The notes beneath the pieces were generated by a model. The model did not search any database, was not told where the DNA came from, and worked only from the letters and a program-made list of their open reading frames with translations. The position numbers and the translations under genes were made by a program. A stretch of 11,171 nucleotides of DNA, taken from Gammaproteobacteria bacterium (GTDB lineage Bacteria; Pseudomonadota; Gammaproteobacteria; Pseudomonadales; Cellvibrionaceae). This document shows, piece by piece, positions 6,875 through 11,171 of the stretch; position 1 is the stretch's first letter, and every line of letters begins with the position of its first letter. Location: the NCBI GenBank assembly GCA_021151835.1, contig JAGKWO010000075.1:1-11171 (forward strand), written 5' to 3'.

Positions 6875-8415
6875 TGGCGCCCTCCATACAAACTCATAGT
6901 CGATTTTGGACGCTCCAGGCTAGCGCGATGTTGAACCAAAAACTGATCATGCATTGGCATTTGCATAGCCGCTCTCTCTACCAATGCCTCTATTTCAAAC
7001 ATAGTTTTATCTAACTGTTGATCACTTATCCAGTTCACACGCGGGTCAAACTTATTTGGCAACACTCCCTGCCCAAGGTATACAGCAATCCAGCTAGGCT
7101 CCAGGAATAAACCTCCCTGATATTCCACCACATAGCCCCGCTCACGAAACAGCGCCATCTTATGCTCAAGCTCGTGAGGAATCGGCATGTTACGGCAATA
7201 ATCCCAAAATGCAGTATCGTTTCGCTTTGTTGCATAGTAATGGAGAATTAGAAAATCTCTAATTCGCAGATATTCGATATCCATCAGTCGATTGAATTCA
7301 TTCACCAATGCAGAGTCGATAGATTTATCTGGAAATAATTCCATCAACTTCATTATGGCGATCTGTATTAGGTAAATACTTGTTGACTCCAGCGGCTCCA
7401 AAAAACCACCAGACAAACCAATTGCCACACAGTTTTTATTCCAGGCTTTTTTGCGTTTTCCGGCAGTAAATTGCAATACTTTGGGATCTGCAATCAGCTT
7501 CCCCTCAATACTGCTAACCAAGATATCGCATGCATCCTGGTCATTCATAAAATCACTACAATATACATGTCCATTGCCAGTTCGCTGCTGCAGTGGTATG
7601 CGCCAACGCCAACCGGCTTTTTGGGCTATAGCCTTGGTGTAAGGTAATAACGGCCCATTCAATTCCGAAGGTGCTGCAACAGCTTTATTGCAGGGAAGCC
7701 AATGGCTCCAATTCTCATATCCGGTTTTAAGCGCCTGTTCTATGAGGAGGCCACGAAACCCGGAGCAGTCAATAAATAGATCGCCATCAATCTTTTCACC
7801 GTTTTCAAGCTGAACAGATTGAATTTCGCCAGAATCTCCTTGCATAACAGCAACAACTTTTCCTTCTATGCGTGTTACACCTAAATTTTCGGAATACCGC
7901 CTAAGGTACGATGCATAAAGCCCTGCATCTATATGAAATGCGTAGGAATAAGTTGAAAAAATTGAACGCTCATCATTAATCGGAAACATAAAACGTTGCT
8001 GTGCCGCAGCAACCACCGGAAGCGAGTACTTATCGATAGATTTACTCCTTCCTCGATAATTCTGACGCAACCAATATTGATGAAACGCTACGCTATTGAT
8101 TTCCTTGCCGTACTCACCGAACGGATGAATGTAAGCATCTCCTAACTGTCCCCAATTAGAAAATTCAATGCCCATTTTATAGGTTGCATTAGTTGCTGCC
8201 ATAAACTCGGCTTCATTAATACCTAAGGTCTGGTTAAAGAAGCGCAAATGAGGCAATGTCGCCTCACCGACTCCGACAGTTCCAATAGCCTCGGACTCAA
8301 CCAGCGTAATAGCGCATCCTTTATTTTTTAAGAAATGAGCCAAGGCCGCAGCAGTCATCCAGCCAGATGTACCGCCACCAACAATTAGAACTTTCTCTAT
8401 TTTTTCTTGCACCAT
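6871..8415 (-). CDS. Flavin-dependent tryptophan-halogenase family protein C
   Basis: From ATG 8415 the protein has 514 residues. An in-frame TTG at 8433 would add six residues but has no better ribosome-binding site, and starting at 8415 aligns the N-terminus with A. Motifs are complete: GGGTSG (13-18), GEAT (50-53), Lys80 in ATYKMGIEF, WRWRIP (269-274) and Glu343-Ser344 in FLEPLESTS. The shared motifs with A include SHWLPCN, IPLQ.RTGNGHV and DPKV, pointing to tandem duplication followed by divergence. It carries a longer C-terminal tail (about 500-514) than A. It is expected to act on an aromatic substrate in the cytoplasm with FADH2 from a separate reductase. It is the first of the three halogenase-family genes and starts about 35 bases after the terminator hairpin that follows the TonB receptor. 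Its expression therefore needs read-through or a promoter I cannot identify. Confidence 0.92.
   Translation of the reverse strand: MVQEKIEKVLIVGGGTSGWMTAAALAHFLKNKGCAITLVESEAIGTVGVGEATLPHLRFFNQTLGINEAEFMAATNATYKMGIEFSNWGQLGDAYIHPFGEYGKEINSVAFHQYWLRQNYRGRSKSIDKYSLPVVAAAQQRFMFPINDERSIFSTYSYAFHIDAGLYASYLRRYSENLGVTRIEGKVVAVMQGDSGEIQSVQLENGEKIDGDLFIDCSGFRGLLIEQALKTGYENWSHWLPCNKAVAAPSELNGPLLPYTKAIAQKAGWRWRIPLQQRTGNGHVYCSDFMNDQDACDILVSSIEGKLIADPKVLQFTAGKRKKAWNKNCVAIGLSGGFLEPLESTSIYLIQIAIMKLMELFPDKSIDSALVNEFNRLMDIEYLRIRDFLILHYYATKRNDTAFWDYCRNMPIPHELEHKMALFRERGYVVEYQGGLFLEPSWIAVYLGQGVLPNKFDPRVNWISDQQLDKTMFEIEALVERAAMQMPMHDQFLVQHRASLERPKSTMSLYGGRQ
6880..6885 (-). promoter_or_regulatory. Strong ribosome-binding site of halogenase-like B inside gene C
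   Basis: GGAGGG on the minus strand lies 5 bases before the ATG of B and within the last codons of C. It is the clearest Shine-Dalgarno of the three halogenase-family genes. It supports the chosen start of B and implies that the motif-poor paralogue is made in good amount. Confidence 0.8.
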
Positions 8416-8449
8416 AGCGTCATGCCCACACAAGAAGCGTTATTTGCAT

Positions 8450-8484
8450 AAAAAAAATGCACACGGCGATTACGCCGTGTGCAT
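8450..8484 (-). terminator. Intrinsic terminator between the TonB receptor and halogenase C
   Basis: On the minus strand a perfect 12-bp stem (ATGCACACGGCG paired with CGCCGTGTGCAT, 8457-8468 and 8473-8484) with a 4-base loop is followed by seven T residues (8456-8450). It begins 26 bases after the receptor stop codon. It ends most receptor transcripts, or acts as a partial attenuator that lets a fraction continue into the halogenases. Confidence 0.92.
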
Positions 8485-8510
8485 CCTTAATCCCAAAAAA
8501 CAATCCTGAA

Positions 8511-11171
8511 TTAGAATTGCCCTTTCAGGACAATTGAGAAACGACGGTCATTGATGAAGTAGTTACGAGGAATGACGGAACCTTCCTGTGTAACTTGCAT
8601 CTTGGTCCATGTGACTTCATCCGTCAAATTGGAGCCTTCCAAACCAATTTTGAAATTATCATTGATAGTATAGAAAATCGATCCATCCAATTGCCCGGAT
8701 GCCTGGGAATAAATTGGCAAACGAGTGATAACGTCACGAGTGGTTAGCAGATATTCTGAGCGCCAGTTATAAGCCAAACGCACAGAGAGCGCATCTTTCT
8801 CATACATACCTACGATATTGTAGGTGGTCTCAGACATACCCTGAAGTGGCAGATTATCAAATGCAGGGGTAAATGCTTCGCCTGCACCAGGTGGATTTGC
8901 CGGATCAATATTGCTGTTAGGTGATGTGCCACTTACATCCAACAGAGTCAAGTTCAGTTGCAAACCCAACCCATCGAATGGCGCCGGTAACATATCATAG
9001 AACTGTTGGTAGCCGGTTTCAAAACCAGCAATTGACGCATCTACGCTTTTGTTAACGGGCACATCCATGAGAACGGTACGAGTAACCCCATTATTAGTAA
9101 CTGTGGTCTCTACTGCTTCCTGAGCAAAGAAATTACTCATGTCTTTGTAGAACACTCCGGCAAAAACCGATCCAGCGTCTGCAAAATACCATTCAATTGC
9201 AGCATCGTAGTTGGTAGACTCCATAGGTTTCAGGTTTGGATTGCCACCACTTCCGCTGTATTGGAAGGTTACACTGGTTGGTGGTGCATCTTCTGTTGGT
9301 CGAACAAGCGTCGGCGTTGCACTAATTGAGAGGTAGTTACGCAAACTACCAATATCCGCAAATGAAATGGCCTTTGAAACAGCAAAACGCGTCTGAATAT
9401 CGTCGGTCAGTGAGTATCGAATATTAAGACTAGGTAATGTCTTGGTGAAAGATCCTTTTTCGGTACCTATTTCTAACGCACCGTTGCTAAACCTCTCCTC
9501 ATCAGCCAAGGTTGCAAAATCACAAGTTGTACAAGACGCAATGGCATCAGCGAGATCTGCGGTCCACACAGCAGGGTAAGAGTTACCACCTGTCGATTCG
9601 GTGTCAACCTTAACAAGCCTTACACCCACATTTCCTGTCAAACGATCTTCGCTATCCGCAAAATTCAATTGCACATATGCAGCCTGGTTACGCTCAGTTG
9701 TGTCGGTGAGTTCAGCCAAAGTATAAAGCCCACCATCGTACGCAGCAGCTCTATAACCCGCTGGCAAATAACCAAATGGCCTAGTTGCAGCAACAAAGTT
9801 GTCGTAATTCGTAATGAGCGATTCAGATGCGGCAAGAAATTTACCACCCTCTATACCACTACTGTTACTACCTCTACGGAAATGTCCCCCTTCGTAAGAA
9901 AACTGATCGAAGGGGATATTATGATCATACGCAACGCCATTTTTTGGGTTGCCATCCCAAGGGGTATTATCCTGTAAACCTGAGAAATATTTACGGCCAT
10001 CACCAGCCCAGTTCTCTGAGAGATTACCCCAGTTGTATTGCGACCATTTCACATCTTGTTGACGATCAGAGAAACGAATACCAGTTTCTACCGAACGCAG
10101 CCAACCATCACCGATCTGATATTCGGCATCCAATTTAATAGCAAACTCATCACCTTCGCTATCCTCTAAGTGATCCATTGCGGAACGCCAATAATAGTTA
10201 GATGGGTCAGCAAAGAAATCTGAAGAACTCACACCCTCATCTGGTGATGTCATCAATACGTGAGGACGGTCTGATCTAAAATCAAAAGTCGTGTCAGCAC
10301 GAACACCAGTCTGAATACTTAAATCGATTGAGTCAGTCGATGCTTTTACATATTGAACATCACCAACTATTTTAAGCTCATCTGAAGGGGTAAATTCCAA
10401 TCGAAATGAAAAATCTTCAACTGTTGAGTCAGTGTCTGAATAACGAGAAGTGGTGGTATAGGAATCGACATTACTAATTTGTCCACTGGTCACATAAAGA
10501 CCATTGGCAGTGAGATTCGAATAGCTGCCCAATTTATCGTCAGATTCAATATTGTGCTCCAACCAATCACGGCTAGAGTCTGAAAATACGTATTCTGCTG
10601 TAGCAAGCAATGTTTCATCTGGATTACGCCATTGCCCAACAAGCGAACCGCCGTTACGCTCACGCCCTTGGATTGCAGAAGTTACACGCCCATTGATTGG
10701 AGAAAACAAGGATCGGTTTTCTCCATCAACCACCACGCTTCTGCGCTTAAATCTTTCATCTGCTTGCAGTTCACCATCACCGTTAGCATTATCGCCTACT
10801 TGTCCATAGGCAACCCCATCCGTACGACTGGTTAACTCTGAGGTAGCAAGACTCACCAAGAACCCGAACTCACCAGCACCAGTATCCCATCTATCACTAT
10901 ACAAACCAGAGAAGCTCGGCTTTGTTTCTTCGGACAGATCAGCATAGTTGGCTGCGGCACTGAATGCGACTTGACGATCAGATGCATCAAAAGGTTTGCG
11001 AGTGTTGAGATTGATGGTTCCTGAGATACCGCCCTCAATCATCTTAGCGCTCTGACTTTTAAAGACTTCAACTTTTGCCATCAGCTCTGGAGGAACATCT
11101 TGGAAACTCAAACCACGACCACTGTTCGCAGAAAACGAATCACGACCATTAAACTCACTGCGAGTTTGCGG
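8511..11171 (-). CDS. TonB-dependent receptor, Xanthomonas/Caulobacter type (N-terminus beyond window)
   Basis: The frame is open to the last base, so the signal peptide, TonB box and start of the plug are missing; 886 residues remain. The plug is recognisable near the visible N-terminus: SEFNGRDSFSANSGRG, FQDVPPELMAKVEVFK and IEGGISGTINLNTRKP (residues 45-60). The rest is a long beta-barrel rich in alternating aromatic and polar residues and Asp/Asn/Ser loops. It ends in DRRFSIVLKGQF with the C-terminal Phe typical of outer-membrane barrels. The EGGISGTINL plug and RRFSIVLKGQF end fit the large receptor family common in Xanthomonas, Caulobacter and marine gammaproteobacteria, which often takes up glycans or other large ligands. 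Genes of this family are known to neighbour tryptophan-halogenase genes. A CTTC pair (Cys547, Cys550) may form a disulfide in an external loop. Ligand unknown. Confidence 0.93.
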   Translation of the reverse strand, partial: PQTRSEFNGRDSFSANSGRGLSFQDVPPELMAKVEVFKSQSAKMIEGGISGTINLNTRKPFDASDRQVAFSAAANYADLSEETKPSFSGLYSDRWDTGAGEFGFLVSLATSELTSRTDGVAYGQVGDNANGDGELQADERFKRRSVVVDGENRSLFSPINGRVTSAIQGRERNGGSLVGQWRNPDETLLATAEYVFSDSSRDWLEHNIESDDKLGSYSNLTANGLYVTSGQISNVDSYTTTSRYSDTDSTVEDFSFRLEFTPSDELKIVGDVQYVKASTDSIDLSIQTGVRADTTFDFRSDRPHVLMTSPDEGVSSSDFFADPSNYYWRSAMDHLEDSEGDEFAIKLDAEYQIGDGWLRSVETGIRFSDRQQDVKWSQYNWGNLSENWAGDGRKYFSGLQDNTPWDGNPKNGVAYDHNIPFDQFSYEGGHFRRGSNSSGIEGGKFLAASESLITNYDNFVAATRPFGYLPAGYRAAAYDGGLYTLAELTDTTERNQAAYVQLNFADSEDRLTGNVGVRLVKVDTESTGGNSYPAVWTADLADAIASCTTCDFATLADEERFSNGALEIGTEKGSFTKTLPSLNIRYSLTDDIQTRFAVSKAISFADIGSLRNYLSISATPTLVRPTEDAPPTSVTFQYSGSGGNPNLKPMESTNYDAAIEWYFADAGSVFAGVFYKDMSNFFAQEAVETTVTNNGVTRTVLMDVPVNKSVDASIAGFETGYQQFYDMLPAPFDGLGLQLNLTLLDVSGTSPNSNIDPANPPGAGEAFTPAFDNLPLQGMSETTYNIVGMYEKDALSVRLAYNWRSEYLLTTRDVITRLPIYSQASGQLDGSIFYTINDNFKIGLEGSNLTDEVTWTKMQVTQEGSVIPRNYFINDRRFSIVLKGQF

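Noticed and set aside
8416..8433. TTG start extending halogenase C by six residues
   Set aside because: No Shine-Dalgarno precedes it, and the ATG at 8415 matches the N-terminal length of paralogue A.
9669..10138. Two overlapping + strand frames opposite the TonB receptor
   Set aside because: They are antisense shadows of a continuous receptor frame and show no domain or signal features.

Overview
The window looks like chromosomal DNA from a plant-polysaccharide-degrading gammaproteobacterium of the Cellvibrio type. This rests on gene content only: a secreted GH43 lipoprotein, a mannonate dehydratase, an ExoP-like carbohydrate-binding domain and a large Xanthomonas/Caulobacter-type TonB-dependent receptor. 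The genus is an inference, not a match.

Left part (1-2083, + strand, visibly GC-rich). The 3' two thirds of a ManD-type mannonate dehydratase is followed after 65 bp by a GH43 glycosidase lipoprotein. A strong symmetrical terminator closes the unit. Together they fit release of xylose or arabinose side sugars plus catabolism of uronic acids from hemicellulose.

Middle (2084-3838). An IS66-family remnant keeps tnpA and tnpB relics but no visible transposase gene. tnpA carries one nonsense codon. tnpB is interrupted by a 46-49 bp palindromic mini-insertion that shifts its frame, so a smaller element sits inside a dead one. Just past the relic are a possible promoter and a small secreted protein made almost only of a domain resembling the C-terminal domain of ExoP-type GH3 enzymes.

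Right part (3839-11171, - strand, more AT-rich). Transcription order is a TonB-dependent receptor (N-terminus outside the window), an intrinsic terminator, then three tandem genes of the flavin-dependent tryptophan-halogenase family, called here C, B and A. C and A are close paralogues with intact FAD-binding, WxWxIP, catalytic Lys and catalytic Glu motifs. B, between them and coupled to C by an ATGA overlap, has lost GEAT, WxWxIP and the catalytic Glu-Ser pair, so it looks like a degenerate or repurposed halogenase fold kept as an intact 499-residue frame.

The most interesting system is this receptor plus three-halogenase locus. A plausible reading is uptake of a compound by the receptor and halogenation by C and A, with B as a non-catalytic partner. 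The substrate is not visible from sequence. No RNA genes or CRISPR arrays were seen.
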